Assembly (NCBI GenBank): GCA_964385465.1
Contig: CAYLPJ010000003.1
Span: 62,001 to 126,000 of the forward strand
Origin: CAYLPJ01 sp964385465
Lineage (GTDB): Bacteria > Planctomycetota > Phycisphaerae > SM23-33
Direction: 5' to 3'
DNA length: 64,000 nucleotides
Shown here: positions 17,561-26,283 of the stretch, piece after piece
Layout: each line of letters begins with the position of its first letter
Numbering within the stretch: the stretch's first letter is position 1
Notes under the pieces: model-generated
Seen by the model: only the letters and a program-made list of their open reading frames with translations
What the model was told of the DNA's origin: nothing
Databases searched by the model: none
Made by a program: the position numbers and the translations under genes

Positions 17561-19204
17561 CTACTCCCCCGCGCCGTAGCGCTGGGCGATGGGCATCCGC
17601 CGCCCGCTGCCGAAGGCCCGGCTGGTGGCCTTGAGCACCGGCGGCGCCTGCTGGCGCTTGTGTTCGGAGCGGTCGACCATGGCGACGACCCGCCGGACGA
17701 CCTCGGCGTCGAGGGCGGCGTCGACAATCTCCTCGCTGGTCTGCTCCAACTCCACGTATCTCCTGAGGATGTCGTCAAGCAAGTCGTACGGCGGCAGCTT
17801 GTCCTGATCGGTCTGGCCGGGCTTCAGCTCGGCGCTGGGCGGCTTGGTCAGCGTGCTGGCGGGAATGCGCTCGGCGCCGGCCTCGTCGTTGAGCTGGCGG
17901 GCGAGGCGATACACGTCCGTCTTCATCACGTCGCCGATCGGCGCCAACCCGCCGGCCATGTCTCCGTAAAGCGTACAATACCCGCAGGATAGCTCGCTCT
18001 TGTTTCCCGTCGCCAGCGCCAGGTGCCCGCGGGCGTTGCTGGAGGCCATTACGATCGTGCCGCGAATCCGCGCCTGAACGTTCTCGGCGGCGGTGTCGGC
18101 GTCCTCGGCCGAGAGGACCTCCGCCAGGGCGCCCTCGAAGGCCGCGTGCATAGGCTCTATCGGTACGACGCGGTAGTGGATTCCAAGGTTCCCGGCCAGT
18201 TCGGCGGCATCGGCGACGCTGTGGTCGCTGCTGTAGCGGCTGGGCATCGCCAGGGCATGGACGTTCTCCGGGCCGAGGGCGTCGGCGGCGAGCGTGGCGA
18301 CAACGGCCGAATCGATCCCCCCCGACAGCCCCAGCACGACGCTGCGGAAACCGCACTTGGCGACGTAGTCCCGCAGGCCCAGCTTCAGCGCCGCCGACAG
18401 GCCGGCAATGTCTTCCGGCAGGGGCTGGATGGGCCCGGGTGTGCCTTCGAGGTCCACGACCAGCAGGTCCTCCTCGAACGCCCGCGCCCGCCCGAGCATC
18501 TCGCCGGCGGAGGAGACCACGCAACTGCTGCCGTCGAAGATCAGTTCGTCGTTGCCGCCGACCTGGTTGACGTAGGCGATCGCGGCGCCGCTGCGGCGGG
18601 CCTGGCGGGCGAACAGGTCCCGCCGCAGGCCCGACTTGCCCATCTGGTAGGGGCTGGCTGCCATGTTCACGATGACCTCGGCGCCCTGCTCGGCCAGGAG
18701 GGCGACGGGGTCCTCGCGGTAGAGCTGCCTGCCCAGCGCGCCGGCGTCCCAGAGGTCCTCGCAGATGCTCACGCCAATCCGCCTTCCGGCGATGTCCAGG
18801 CATTCCGGGCGGTCGCCGGGCTCGAAGTACCGCGTCTCGTCGAAAACGTCGTACGTCGGCAGCAGGCTCTTGACGTGCACCCGCTGGACCCGGCCCTCGC
18901 TCAGCAGCGCCGCGACGTTCTCCAGCGGACGCCCGCTGCCCGACGGGGTCGCCCGGACGTAGCCCACCAGCGCCGACGTCCGCGTGCAGCGGCGGGCGAG
19001 GTCCTCCACGGCCGCGAGGTTGTCGGCCACGAACCGGGCCTTCCGCAGCAGGTCCCGCGGGGGATACCCGCAGACGCTCAACTCGCCGGTGACGACGAGC
19101 TCACAGCCGGCGTCGGCGGCGCGGTCGACGGCCTCGGCGATCCTCCGGGCGTTGGCCCGGACGTCGCCGACGACCGGGTCCAGTTGGGCCAGTGCGATCT
19201 TCAT
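17561..19204 (-). CDS. nadE: glutamine-dependent NAD+ synthetase
   Basis: 547 residues from the ATG at 19204 (MKIALAQLDPVVGDV); the frame is open further upstream but the family begins here. The N-terminal nitrilase-type glutaminase (about 1-260) contains the Glu of VTGELSVCGYPPRDLL, the lysine of the HVKSLLPTYDVFDE segment, and the nucleophilic Cys in GVSICEDLWD. The C-terminal ATP-pyrophosphatase domain has the P-loop LGLSGGIDSAVVATLA and the CTLYGDMAGGLAPIGDV motif. It converts nicotinate adenine dinucleotide, ATP and glutamine to NAD+ in the cytosol, the last step of NAD synthesis. It leads a leftward operon with the zinc-ribbon membrane protein (3-base gap), the nitroreductase and the methyltransferase. 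Confidence 0.97.
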   Translation of the reverse strand: MKIALAQLDPVVGDVRANARRIAEAVDRAADAGCELVVTGELSVCGYPPRDLLRKARFVADNLAAVEDLARRCTRTSALVGYVRATPSGSGRPLENVAALLSEGRVQRVHVKSLLPTYDVFDETRYFEPGDRPECLDIAGRRIGVSICEDLWDAGALGRQLYREDPVALLAEQGAEVIVNMAASPYQMGKSGLRRDLFARQARRSGAAIAYVNQVGGNDELIFDGSSCVVSSAGEMLGRARAFEEDLLVVDLEGTPGPIQPLPEDIAGLSAALKLGLRDYVAKCGFRSVVLGLSGGIDSAVVATLAADALGPENVHALAMPSRYSSDHSVADAAELAGNLGIHYRVVPIEPMHAAFEGALAEVLSAEDADTAAENVQARIRGTIVMASSNARGHLALATGNKSELSCGYCTLYGDMAGGLAPIGDVMKTDVYRLARQLNDEAGAERIPASTLTKPPSAELKPGQTDQDKLPPYDLLDDILRRYVELEQTSEEIVDAALDAEVVRRVVAMVDRSEHKRQQAPPVLKATSRAFGSGRRMPIAQRYGAGE

Positions 19205-19274
19205 AATCTCAGGATACTCCCACCCGCCGGGCATTTCATGCCCAAACGTCGGACGCGGCGCGTCGGCTGAAATG

Positions 19275-19303
19275 TTGCTTTCGCGCGGCGGCATGTGCAT
19301 AAT
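19275..19303 (+). promoter_or_regulatory. sigma70-type promoter of the small lipoprotein gene
   Basis: TTGCTT (19275-19280), a 17-base spacer and CATAAT (19298-19303) lie about 50 bases before the lipoprotein start, in the gap between it and the divergent nadE. Confidence 0.55.
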
Positions 19304-19356
19304 TCCTTGCGGTCGCGAATTCTGATCCCCCGGAACGCGTCGGTCAGAGGTGCGCC

Positions 19357-19701
19357 ATGAAGACCCTATCCGTGCCCGCGGTTCTCGCTTGTCTCTCGCT
19401 GTTGCTGCTGTGCGGTTGCGACAAGGAGGTCGAGTTGACCTTCGTCAACCGCACGGATCAGGCACTCGACGTTCGCGTCAGCACGCCCGACGAAGGGCAT
19501 GAGCATGTCGGCAGGCTCGATCCGCGCGGCCGGCTGGAGCACGAGATCGAGATCGACGACGACGAGCTTCCCGCCCGCTGCTCCTGGACGGCGGGCCCGT
19601 ACGGCGGGGACTTCCTCGTGACCGAGGAATCGGACGAGGAGATCTGGCTGGAGATCTTCCCCGCCGCGGTGGACAGCCCCGTCTCCCCCCAGCCCCGTTG
19701 A
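19357..19701 (+). CDS. small lipoprotein, 114 aa
   Basis: Function unknown. MKTLSVPAVLACLSLLLLCG ends at a lipobox (LLCGC), so the mature protein starts at Cys20 and is lipid-anchored. The rest is a single acidic beta-rich domain (VELTFVNRTDQALDVRVSTP, then a DDDEL acidic cluster), resembling small 'bound ligand' Ig-like lipoproteins. The ribosome site is GAGGTG before the ATG. It heads a rightward run with the cupin, isomerase and UroD-like genes, the first gap being 54 bases. Confidence 0.7.
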   Translation: MKTLSVPAVLACLSLLLLCGCDKEVELTFVNRTDQALDVRVSTPDEGHEHVGRLDPRGRLEHEIEIDDDELPARCSWTAGPYGGDFLVTEESDEEIWLEIFPAAVDSPVSPQPR

Positions 19702-19755
19702 CCGGCGGGCTGCCGGCCTGCCCCGCGCCGTCGGCGGCGTGGAAGAGGGGTGCGC

Positions 19756-20058
19756 ATGGAGCGTCACAACGCGATCGCGAAGGTTCGCTTCGCCTCGGCG
19801 AGGGCGCAGCGCGTGCACCTGTGGCGCGCCGACGGCTGCGTCGTGGAATTGCTGTGCATGGAGGTCGGCCAGGAGACGCGGGTGACCTCCGGCGCGTGGT
19901 GCTACTACGTTGCGACCGGGACCGCCGAACTCCGGGCCGGCGGCGGGGCCGAACGCCTCGCCCCCGGGCAGATGGGAACCACCGAGCCGGACGAGGAACA
20001 CACCCTCGCCAACGCCGGCGAGGGGCGCCTGGTCTGCCTGGCCGTGACACCGGGTTGA
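19756..20058 (+). CDS. cupin-fold protein, 100 aa
   Basis: A small single-domain cupin. It has a GQETRVTSGAWCYYVATGTA strand region and a C-terminal EPDEEHTLANAGEGRLVCLAV motif with the conserved glutamate and histidine of cupin motif 2. The first motif lacks the usual HxH pair, so the metal site may be reduced. It is cytosolic. The ATG at 19756 follows GAGGGG; an in-frame GTG two codons earlier is less likely. It is 20 bases upstream of the TIM-barrel isomerase gene, which suggests a joint role in sugar metabolism (inference). Confidence 0.7.
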   Translation: MERHNAIAKVRFASARAQRVHLWRADGCVVELLCMEVGQETRVTSGAWCYYVATGTAELRAGGGAERLAPGQMGTTEPDEEHTLANAGEGRLVCLAVTPG

Positions 20059-20078
20059 CCCACCACGGGAGAACCAAC

Positions 20079-20900
20079 ATGCGTATCGCCATTGCACATC
20101 CCGCACTGGGCAGCGAAGGCATCGACGAGGCGTTCGCCCGAGCCGCCCGCGCCGGCGCCGACGGCGTGGAAATGCACTACGCCTCCCCCGCCATGGCGAC
20201 CGCGCTGACCGGGGGCGACCACGCGGCCGCGCTGCGGGCGGCGGCGAAGGATGCCGGCGTCGACGCCTGCGCCCTCTGCCTGGACTGCCTCCGCGGGGAG
20301 CCCGCCCTGATCGGGCGCGCCGAGATGGTCGAACGCACGCAGGAGTTCCTCGGCCGCGCCATCGCCGCCGCCGCCGAGGTCGACGCCGCGATGCTGGTCC
20401 TGCCGTTCTACGGCAAGAACATGATCGAGACCGAGCAGGAGCTTTCCCGGGCTCTCGACGCCCTCCTGGACGCCGTCGAGACGGCCGAGGAAGCCGGCGT
20501 GACCCTCGTCATCGAGACGACGCTCGCCTTCCACCAGCAGGAGTTCCTTCTGAGCCACCTGGGCAGCAGCCAGGCGGTCGGGGTGGCGTGCAACACCGCG
20601 GTGGCCGAGGCGCGGAAGCTCGACGCGCCCACGGGCCTGCGCCAACTCGGGCCCGGCGGGCTGTCGCTGGTCCGCCTGCGGGACGTGCGGCTCGCCGCGG
20701 GCCAGCCGCCGGATTTCGACGTCGCCCTCGGCAGCGGCGACGTGGACTTCCCCGGCGTCGCCCGCGCGCTGAAGGCCATCGGCTACGAGGGGTGGGTGGT
20801 CGTCGATCCCCCGCTGGCCGACGGCACGGATCCCCTCCCGGCCGCCACCGACGCCATCGCCTTCGCCCGCAGCACCCTCCTGCCCGCCGCGGCTCGCTGA
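20079..20900 (+). CDS. sugar-phosphate isomerase/epimerase-like TIM barrel, 273 aa
   Basis: An AP-endonuclease-2/xylose-isomerase-like TIM barrel: MRIAIAHPALGSEGIDEAFA, then GADGVEMHYASP, a central LVIETTL strand whose Glu is a usual metal ligand, LVRLRDVRL, and the closing GSGDVDFPGVARALKAIGYEGW segment that is very typical of the family. The strand normally carrying the Asp-x-x-His ligands reads VACNTAVAEARK, so part of the metal site may be missing. Members interconvert ketoses or inosose-type compounds. It sits 20 bases after the cupin gene and 17 bases before the UroD-like gene, a tight three-gene unit. Confidence 0.8.
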   Translation: MRIAIAHPALGSEGIDEAFARAARAGADGVEMHYASPAMATALTGGDHAAALRAAAKDAGVDACALCLDCLRGEPALIGRAEMVERTQEFLGRAIAAAAEVDAAMLVLPFYGKNMIETEQELSRALDALLDAVETAEEAGVTLVIETTLAFHQQEFLLSHLGSSQAVGVACNTAVAEARKLDAPTGLRQLGPGGLSLVRLRDVRLAAGQPPDFDVALGSGDVDFPGVARALKAIGYEGWVVVDPPLADGTDPLPAATDAIAFARSTLLPAAAR

Positions 20901-20917
20901 CGGGAGATGAGCCACCC

Positions 20918-22147
20918 ATGAGCGACTTCCGACGTGACGCGGGCGTGCTGCGGGAGCTTGGCAGGCGGTACATGGAGGTCTGCGCCGGCGAGGTGCAGGA
21001 TGGGCGGCGCGATCTCTGGCGGCGCGTGAACTCCCTCGAGCCCGTCCGCCCGCCGATCTACCTTCGCGGGGGCAACTGCTGGGGCGAAGTGCCGGACGTC
21101 ACCCGGCGCCAGTGCGCCGACGACCTCCTCGCCGGGATCGAGCGCCGCCTTCGGCTGAGCCTGTTCCGCGACTCGCTCGACGACGACAGCATCTTCGAGC
21201 CGTGGCTCAGCGTCCGCGCCGTCCACCGCTGCACCGGCTGGGGGCTCCAGCAGACCCGCACCCGCCCCGACGAGCCCGGTGGGGCCTGGAAGGCCGACTA
21301 CCCCATCAAGGCCCCGGCCGACGTCGCCGGACTGCGCCCGCCGCACCACGACATCGACGAGCAGGCCACCGCCGAGAGGGTCCAGCGGATCGGCGACGCC
21401 GTCGGCGACGTGATCCCGATCCACGTCGACCGCGCGCCGGCCTACCGCGTCTGGTCGGCCGACATCGCCACCGACCTCGGGCGGCTGCGCGGCATCGAAA
21501 ACTTCATGCTGGACATGATGGACCGCCCCGAGTGGCTCGCCGAGTTGCTGGCGTTCTTCCGCGACGGCGTGCTGCGGACCCACGACGAGGCCGAGGCCGC
21601 CGGCGACTGGTCCCTCGCCGAGCACGAAAACCAGGCCATGCCGTATGCCCGCGAGCTGCCCGACCCCTGCCCGAACACCCACGGGACGCCGCGGAAACGC
21701 CTGTGGGGATACATGGCCGCCCAGGAATACACGCTGGTCTCCCCTGCCATGCACGAGGAGTTCCTGCTCCGCTACCAGCGCCCGATCCTCGAGAAGTTCG
21801 GCCTCGTTGCCTACGGCTGCTGCGAGGACCTCACCCGGAAGATCGACATGCTCCGCTCGATCCCGAACCTCCGGCGGATCGCCGTGGCGCCGCTGGCGGA
21901 CGTCGCACGCTGCGCCGAGCAGGTCGGCGGGGACTACGTCCTGAGCGTCCGGCCGAATCCCGCCGAGATGGTCTGCTGCGGGTTCGACCCCCAGGCCGTC
22001 CGCCGGCGCCTGCGGGAGCACCTCGAGCCCTGCCGCGGCCTGTGCGCGGACCTGACACTGAAGGACGTCAACACGATCGAGCACGATCCCGCCCGGCTCG
22101 GGCAATGGGTGCGCGTCGCGCGGGAGGTGATCGACGAGCTTGCCTGA
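20918..22147 (+). CDS. uroporphyrinogen decarboxylase-like protein, 409 aa
   Basis: A planctomycete-type member of the UroD/MtaA TIM-barrel superfamily, longer than HemE (about 350). Segments such as YAPAYRVW-like RAPAYRVWSADIA, AYGCCEDLTRKIDMLRSIP, LRRIAVAPLADVARCAEQVG and the final DLTLKDVNTIEHDPARLGQW match this 'hypothetical UroD domain' group rather than haem enzymes. The CCED segment could bind zinc as in the methyltransferase MtaA group, but the reaction is unknown. The ATG at 20918 follows the isomerase stop by 17 bases, so the two are probably co-expressed. The product is cytosolic. Confidence 0.75.
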   Translation: MSDFRRDAGVLRELGRRYMEVCAGEVQDGRRDLWRRVNSLEPVRPPIYLRGGNCWGEVPDVTRRQCADDLLAGIERRLRLSLFRDSLDDDSIFEPWLSVRAVHRCTGWGLQQTRTRPDEPGGAWKADYPIKAPADVAGLRPPHHDIDEQATAERVQRIGDAVGDVIPIHVDRAPAYRVWSADIATDLGRLRGIENFMLDMMDRPEWLAELLAFFRDGVLRTHDEAEAAGDWSLAEHENQAMPYARELPDPCPNTHGTPRKRLWGYMAAQEYTLVSPAMHEEFLLRYQRPILEKFGLVAYGCCEDLTRKIDMLRSIPNLRRIAVAPLADVARCAEQVGGDYVLSVRPNPAEMVCCGFDPQAVRRRLREHLEPCRGLCADLTLKDVNTIEHDPARLGQWVRVAREVIDELA

Positions 22148-22209
22148 CCCCGCCGGCGGCCGTACCATCGCCGCCGGCGGAAGCTGCCCGAGCCCCCGCG
22201 GAGAAGGCC

Positions 22210-22872
22210 ATGCCTCGAGAATCCCTCGCGAACAAGAAGAAGCGGACCGCCCGGATCATCGCGGCCCTGCGGAAGGCCTATCCGGACGCGCACTGCGAGC
22301 TGAACTACCGGACGCCGCTGGAGCTGCTGGTCGCGACGATCCTGTCGGCCCATTGCAGCGACAAACAGGTCAACGCCGTTACCGGGGATCTGTTCGAGAA
22401 GTACCGCACGCCGGCCGACTACGCCGAGGCCGACCCGGAGGAGCTCCAGGAGGAGATTCGCAGCATCGGCCTGTTCCGCAACAAGACCAGGTCCATCCGC
22501 GGGGCGTGCCGGAAGATCGTCGAGGACTTTGACGGCGAGGTGCCTCGAACGATGGAAGGCCTGACCAGCCTGCCGGGCGTCGCGCGGAAGACCGCCAACG
22601 TCGTGCTGGGCAACGCCTTCGGCCTCGACGAGGGCATCGTCGTGGACACCCACGTCCAGCGCGTCTCCCTCCGGCTGAAGCTCACGCGGTGGGAGAAGTC
22701 CGGGCAGAGCCACAAGGTCGAGCAGGACCTGATGAAACTCGTGCCGCCAAAGCAATGGACGATGTTCGCCCACTGGCTGATCTTCCACGGGCGCCGGGTG
22801 TGCAAGGCCCGCAAGCCGGACTGCCCCGGCTGCCCGATCCGCGAGCTCTGCCCGTCGGCGGGGAAGGTGTAG
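22210..22872 (+). CDS. nth: endonuclease III
   Basis: 220 residues, the usual length. A bifunctional DNA glycosylase/AP lyase that removes oxidised pyrimidines in base-excision repair. The HhH motif TSLPGVARKTANVVLGNAF carries the catalytic lysine, VVDTHVQRVSLRLKL carries the catalytic aspartate, and the [4Fe-4S] cluster loop near the C-terminus has spacing C-x6-C-x2-C-x5-C (CKARKPDCPGCPIRELC). The ATG at 22210 begins MPRESLANKKKR. It follows the UroD-like gene by 62 bases and converges on the dUTPase-like gene. Confidence 0.97.
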   Translation: MPRESLANKKKRTARIIAALRKAYPDAHCELNYRTPLELLVATILSAHCSDKQVNAVTGDLFEKYRTPADYAEADPEELQEEIRSIGLFRNKTRSIRGACRKIVEDFDGEVPRTMEGLTSLPGVARKTANVVLGNAFGLDEGIVVDTHVQRVSLRLKLTRWEKSGQSHKVEQDLMKLVPPKQWTMFAHWLIFHGRRVCKARKPDCPGCPIRELCPSAGKV

Positions 22873-22910
22873 CGTCCGGCCGGCGACCGCGGAGCCCTGG
22901 CCGGGTGCGA

Positions 22911-23387
22911 TCAGGTCACCCGCCGGTTCTCGCCTTCGTGATCGGCGTGCTCGGCCTGGGAGCGGTTCTCGTCCTGGCGGCGATGGTTGATGCCCAGCTT
23001 GGCGGCGTAGAGGCGGCGGACGTCGTCGGGCTCGAGGCCGAGGAGCTGGCAGATGCTGATCCAGAAGAACAGCATGTCGGTGGCCTCGACGCGGGCGTTC
23101 TGGATGTCGCGCAGCTCGTGCTGTCGGCCTTCTTTGGCCTCGCGGTACCAGTGCTTCCAGCTCAGGCAGTCCTGGAGTTCGTGGCATTCTGAGGCGAGGG
23201 CGTCGACGTAATTCTTCAGCGCCCGCCCGACGTCGACGCGGAGGCCCCCGCCTTCCGGCAGCGTGCCTTCGGCCTCGGCCGCCCGCAGGGCTTCGCCGAG
23301 CCCGGCGGTATCGAAGCCTGCCCGGCGGTTGAGGGAGGCCTGGAGCGGCCAGAGGTCGTCGAGCGTGGCGGGCAGGTTGTCGGGCAT
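22911..23387 (-). CDS. dimeric dUTPase-like / all-alpha NTP pyrophosphatase, 158 aa
   Basis: The start at 23387 (MPDNLPATLDDLW) is chosen because GAGGAG lies six bases upstream; the frame is open further. The core has ALASECHELQDCLSWKHWYR followed by RVEATDMLFFWISICQLLG, giving the ExxE...ExxD metal-binding arrangement and the W-K segment of the dimeric dUTPase/MazG-type superfamily. Such enzymes hydrolyse dUTP (or another nucleoside triphosphate) to the monophosphate plus pyrophosphate, keeping uracil out of DNA. That would be sensible beside nth, which is convergent. The C-terminus is very polar (HRRQDENRSQAEHADHEG). Confidence 0.75.
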   Translation of the reverse strand: MPDNLPATLDDLWPLQASLNRRAGFDTAGLGEALRAAEAEGTLPEGGGLRVDVGRALKNYVDALASECHELQDCLSWKHWYREAKEGRQHELRDIQNARVEATDMLFFWISICQLLGLEPDDVRRLYAAKLGINHRRQDENRSQAEHADHEGENRRVT

Positions 23388-23497
23388 CGTGATCTCCTCG
23401 TGAAGGTGGCGTCGGCGGCTTGCCATCCGGGCCGACGGAAAGTAGGCTATCGGTGGGTCGGACACGTGTCGGATCCCTGGCAGCAGCGGAGCGTTCC

Positions 23498-24337
23498 GTG
23501 GTAGCAGCAATCGCCGATTACATCAAGGCCTGGCAGTTCCCGATCCTGGCGGTCCTGGCGGTGGTCTGGACCTGGGGCGGCGGGGTCCTGCTGCGCCGCA
23601 TCCTCCTGCCCCAACTCCCCCGCCGCCGTGCCACGCTCGGGCGGTGCATGGTCGGCGCGTTCTTCGCCGGCCTCGCCGGGTTCCTCACCGCCCTGATCCT
23701 GCTGTTCCTCATCCAGACCCTCGCCGGGCGCTTCGGGCTCTGGCTGCGCTGGATCGCCGTGGGCGCCTGCCCGGCGGGGTTCCTCGCCCTGGCCTGGGCG
23801 GTGCTGTACGCCCAATTCAGCCTGCCGGCCGGCGCGGTCATGAAGGCGTGCATTCGTGGACTCGGGCCCATGGTGCTGGTGGTGATCGTGGTCCTGGTGC
23901 CCACGGGGATCTTCACCTACGTGTCCTTCCAGCGCGATCTGGACCGCCGCCACAGCCGGCATTGCCTCTGGCGCATCCAGCAGGCCGTGCTGCATCACTA
24001 CCCCAAGGACCATCCCCCCCCGAGCCTCGAGCGGATGGTTGCCGACGACGTCATTGGCCCGCGGTTCCTCCACGCGCGGAATCGGCGCGGCGGGCGGTTC
24101 GACTACTTCTACCTGCCCGTCCGGCCGCTGGAGCCGGAGGTCGCGACGGAGAAGCTGATGGCGTGCGACTACCTCGCCAACCACGACGGGCGGGGGCGGG
24201 CCTTCGTGCTGGCCAACGGCGAGGTGGACTGGGCCCCGGCGGAGGCATTCGAGAAGCTCCTGGCCGCCGAGGAAAACCAGGCGTTCGGCATCGCGCTGAA
24301 AAAGGCCGAGGCCGCGCGACAGGCCCACAGCGAATAG
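23498..24337 (+). CDS. membrane protein with four helices and pseudopilin-like C-domain, 279 aa
   Basis: Function not recognised. The start is taken as GTG at 23498, which has GGAG seven bases upstream; an earlier in-frame ATG at 23420 lacks a good site. Four membrane helices lie in the first 165 residues (PILAVLAVVWTWGGGVLL, MVGAFFAGLAGFLTALILLF, WIAVGACPAGFLALAWAVLY, PMVLVVIVVLVPTGIFTYVS). After the last helix comes a soluble domain beginning CLWRIQQAVLHHYPKDHPPP, with a pattern like the globular part of type II secretion pseudopilins and planctomycete prepilin-like proteins (residue counting, 'short oligomer' helix, then a beta segment FDYFYLPV). No prepilin peptidase site is visible. Confidence 0.65.
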   Translation: MVAAIADYIKAWQFPILAVLAVVWTWGGGVLLRRILLPQLPRRRATLGRCMVGAFFAGLAGFLTALILLFLIQTLAGRFGLWLRWIAVGACPAGFLALAWAVLYAQFSLPAGAVMKACIRGLGPMVLVVIVVLVPTGIFTYVSFQRDLDRRHSRHCLWRIQQAVLHHYPKDHPPPSLERMVADDVIGPRFLHARNRRGGRFDYFYLPVRPLEPEVATEKLMACDYLANHDGRGRAFVLANGEVDWAPAEAFEKLLAAEENQAFGIALKKAEAARQAHSE

Positions 24338-24377
24338 CCGCTGTCCCCGACGCACCCCCCGCGGTAGGATTGCCTGT

Positions 24378-26267
24378 ATGTGCGGGTTCGCCGGAGAGTT
24401 CATGCTCAGGCCGACCGGCCGGGCCGACCTCGCGGCCGCCCGGCGAATGGCCGACGCCCTGGCCCATCGAGGCCCCGACCAGCAGGGGGAGTTCCTCTCC
24501 GACGACGGGCGCTGTGCGATCGCCTTCCGCCGCCTGGCCGTCATCGACCCCCCGGGCTCGCCCCAGCCGATGACCTCCGCCGACGGAGAGCTGACCGTGG
24601 CCTTCAACGGGGAGATCTACAACTACCGCCAACTGCGGGAGCAGCTTGCCGCCGCGGGCTGCCGCTTCCGCTCGGCCGGGGACACGGAAGTGCTGCTTCA
24701 CCTGTACCGGGCCCGCGGGGCGGAGATGGCGGCGGCGCTCGATGGCATGTTCGCGTTCGCGTTGTACGACAGGCGGACGCCCTCGCTGCTGCTCGTCCGC
24801 GACCGGCTCGGGCAGAAGCCGCTGTGGGTCCGACGGATGGCGGACAGGCTGGTGTTTGCCTCCGAGGCGCGGGGGCTGCTGGCGCACCCGATCCCGGTGG
24901 AGGGCGCGGAGCGGAATGCGGTTACGCACTATTTCACATTGGGTTATGTGCCTCAGCCGCACTCGATCTGGAAAAACATAGAAAAACAACCGCCGGGAAC
25001 GGTTGTTTATGCAACAGATGCCCCGAATATGAAGCGTTGCTGGAAAGTACCAGAAGATGAGCACGACGAGCCGCCTGAGGGAGTCGGGGCGGTCCGGGGG
25101 GCGGTGGCGGCGGCGGTCGGGGCTCGGATGCATGCGGACGTCCCCCTGGGCGTGCTGCTCAGCGGGGGGATCGACTCGGGGATCGTGGCTGCCTTGATGG
25201 CCCGGGAAGCCGGGCGGGCAGGCGGGGTGCGGACCTTCACGGCCGGGTTCGAGGACGAGACCTACGACGAGCGGCCGCTTGCCCGCAAGGTGGCCGGGCA
25301 CATCGGATCGGAGCACACGGAGCTGCTGGTGCGGGCGGCGCCGGCGGAGGCCGTGGACGAGCTGGTTCGGATGTACGCCGAGCCCTTCGCCGACTCCAGT
25401 GCCCTGCCGACGTGGCTTATCTGCCGGGCCGCGCGCGAGCATGTAACCGTCGCCCTGTGCGGGGACGGCGGGGATGAGGTCTTCGGAGGATACGACCGGT
25501 ACCGGGCGCTCCGCCTGGCGAGCGAGCTCGGCCCGCTCGGGTATGCCGCGGCGCGAGTGTGCGCGGGGCTCCTCGGGCCGTTCGCCTCGCAAGAGGAGCG
25601 GAGCCGGCTTCGCCGGTTTGTCCGCTTCGCCGAGGCGCTGCCGGACCCCCCCGCGGTGCAGTACTTCCGCCACCGATGCCTGTTCACCCCGGAGGAGCTG
25701 CGGCGGCTGTTCACGGATGACTTCGCCGACGCGTGCGACCTCGATGCCCCGATGCGGTGGTTCGTGGACTTGTACGAGGACTGCGATCTGGGGTCGGAGG
25801 TGGCGAGGGCGCAGAGACACGACCTGCTGACGTATCTGCCCGATGATCTGCTGGTCAAGGCGGACGTCGCGTCGATGGCGGCATCGCTTGAACTGCGGTC
25901 GCCGTTCCTGGATCACCGGTTGGTGGAGCGCGGGCTGTCGCTGCCGGTGGAGCGGAAGGTGAGCCGGCGGCAGGGGAAGGTGGTGCTGCGGGAGGCGTTT
26001 GCGGACCTCTTGCCCATCGAGGTGCTGCGAGGCCGGAAGCGGGGCTTCGGCGTGCCCTTGTCACGCTGGTTGCGGGAGGACCTGTTCGAGATGCTGCGGG
26101 AGACGCTGATGGACCCCGGGCTGCACCGGCGTGGGATCTTTCGACCGGAGTCGCTGGCGGGGCTGCTCAACGACCACTTCTCCGGGAAGGGGGACCACCG
26201 CCACCGGCTGTGGGCGCTGCTGGTATTTGCCCGGTGGCTGAGTGCCAACGGCGTCCCCGGGCTGTAG
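24378..26267 (+). CDS. asnB: asparagine synthase (glutamine-hydrolysing)
   Basis: 629 residues, beginning MCGFAGEF so that Cys2 becomes the N-terminal nucleophile of the class II glutaminase domain (about 1-210, with RLAVIDPPG and FNGEIYNYRQLR). The synthetase domain has the PPi-loop LLSGGIDSGIVAALM and the CGDGGDEVFGGYDRYRA segment. It transfers glutamine amide nitrogen to aspartate or to a sugar or peptide acceptor; planctomycete AsnB paralogues often sit in polysaccharide loci, so the acceptor is uncertain. Bases of about 24921-25060 fall to roughly 46% GC by count, against about 70% around them, although the protein reads through without an insertion. A perfect nine-pair hairpin lies inside that patch. 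Confidence 0.93.
   Translation: MCGFAGEFMLRPTGRADLAAARRMADALAHRGPDQQGEFLSDDGRCAIAFRRLAVIDPPGSPQPMTSADGELTVAFNGEIYNYRQLREQLAAAGCRFRSAGDTEVLLHLYRARGAEMAAALDGMFAFALYDRRTPSLLLVRDRLGQKPLWVRRMADRLVFASEARGLLAHPIPVEGAERNAVTHYFTLGYVPQPHSIWKNIEKQPPGTVVYATDAPNMKRCWKVPEDEHDEPPEGVGAVRGAVAAAVGARMHADVPLGVLLSGGIDSGIVAALMAREAGRAGGVRTFTAGFEDETYDERPLARKVAGHIGSEHTELLVRAAPAEAVDELVRMYAEPFADSSALPTWLICRAAREHVTVALCGDGGDEVFGGYDRYRALRLASELGPLGYAAARVCAGLLGPFASQEERSRLRRFVRFAEALPDPPAVQYFRHRCLFTPEELRRLFTDDFADACDLDAPMRWFVDLYEDCDLGSEVARAQRHDLLTYLPDDLLVKADVASMAASLELRSPFLDHRLVERGLSLPVERKVSRRQGKVVLREAFADLLPIEVLRGRKRGFGVPLSRWLREDLFEMLRETLMDPGLHRRGIFRPESLAGLLNDHFSGKGDHRHRLWALLVFARWLSANGVPGL
24984..25008 (+). repeat. nine-pair hairpin inside asnB
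   Basis: AAACAACCG (24984-24992) pairs perfectly with CGGTTGTTT (25000-25008) across a seven-base loop, within the AT-rich patch of asnB. It is coding sequence, with no T-run after it. Confidence 0.6.
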
Positions 26268-26283
26268 CGTTCCACGTGGAACA
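26268..26283. promoter_or_regulatory. parS site 1
   Basis: CGTTCCACGTGGAACA contains the perfect 14-base palindrome GTTCCACGTGGAAC, which is the conserved chromosomal parS core bound by ParB. It immediately follows the asnB stop codon and lies about 300 bases before parB. Confidence 0.88.

Noticed and set aside
24984..25008. Intrinsic terminator inside asnB
   Set aside because: The hairpin lacks a T-run and lies within a conserved coding region.
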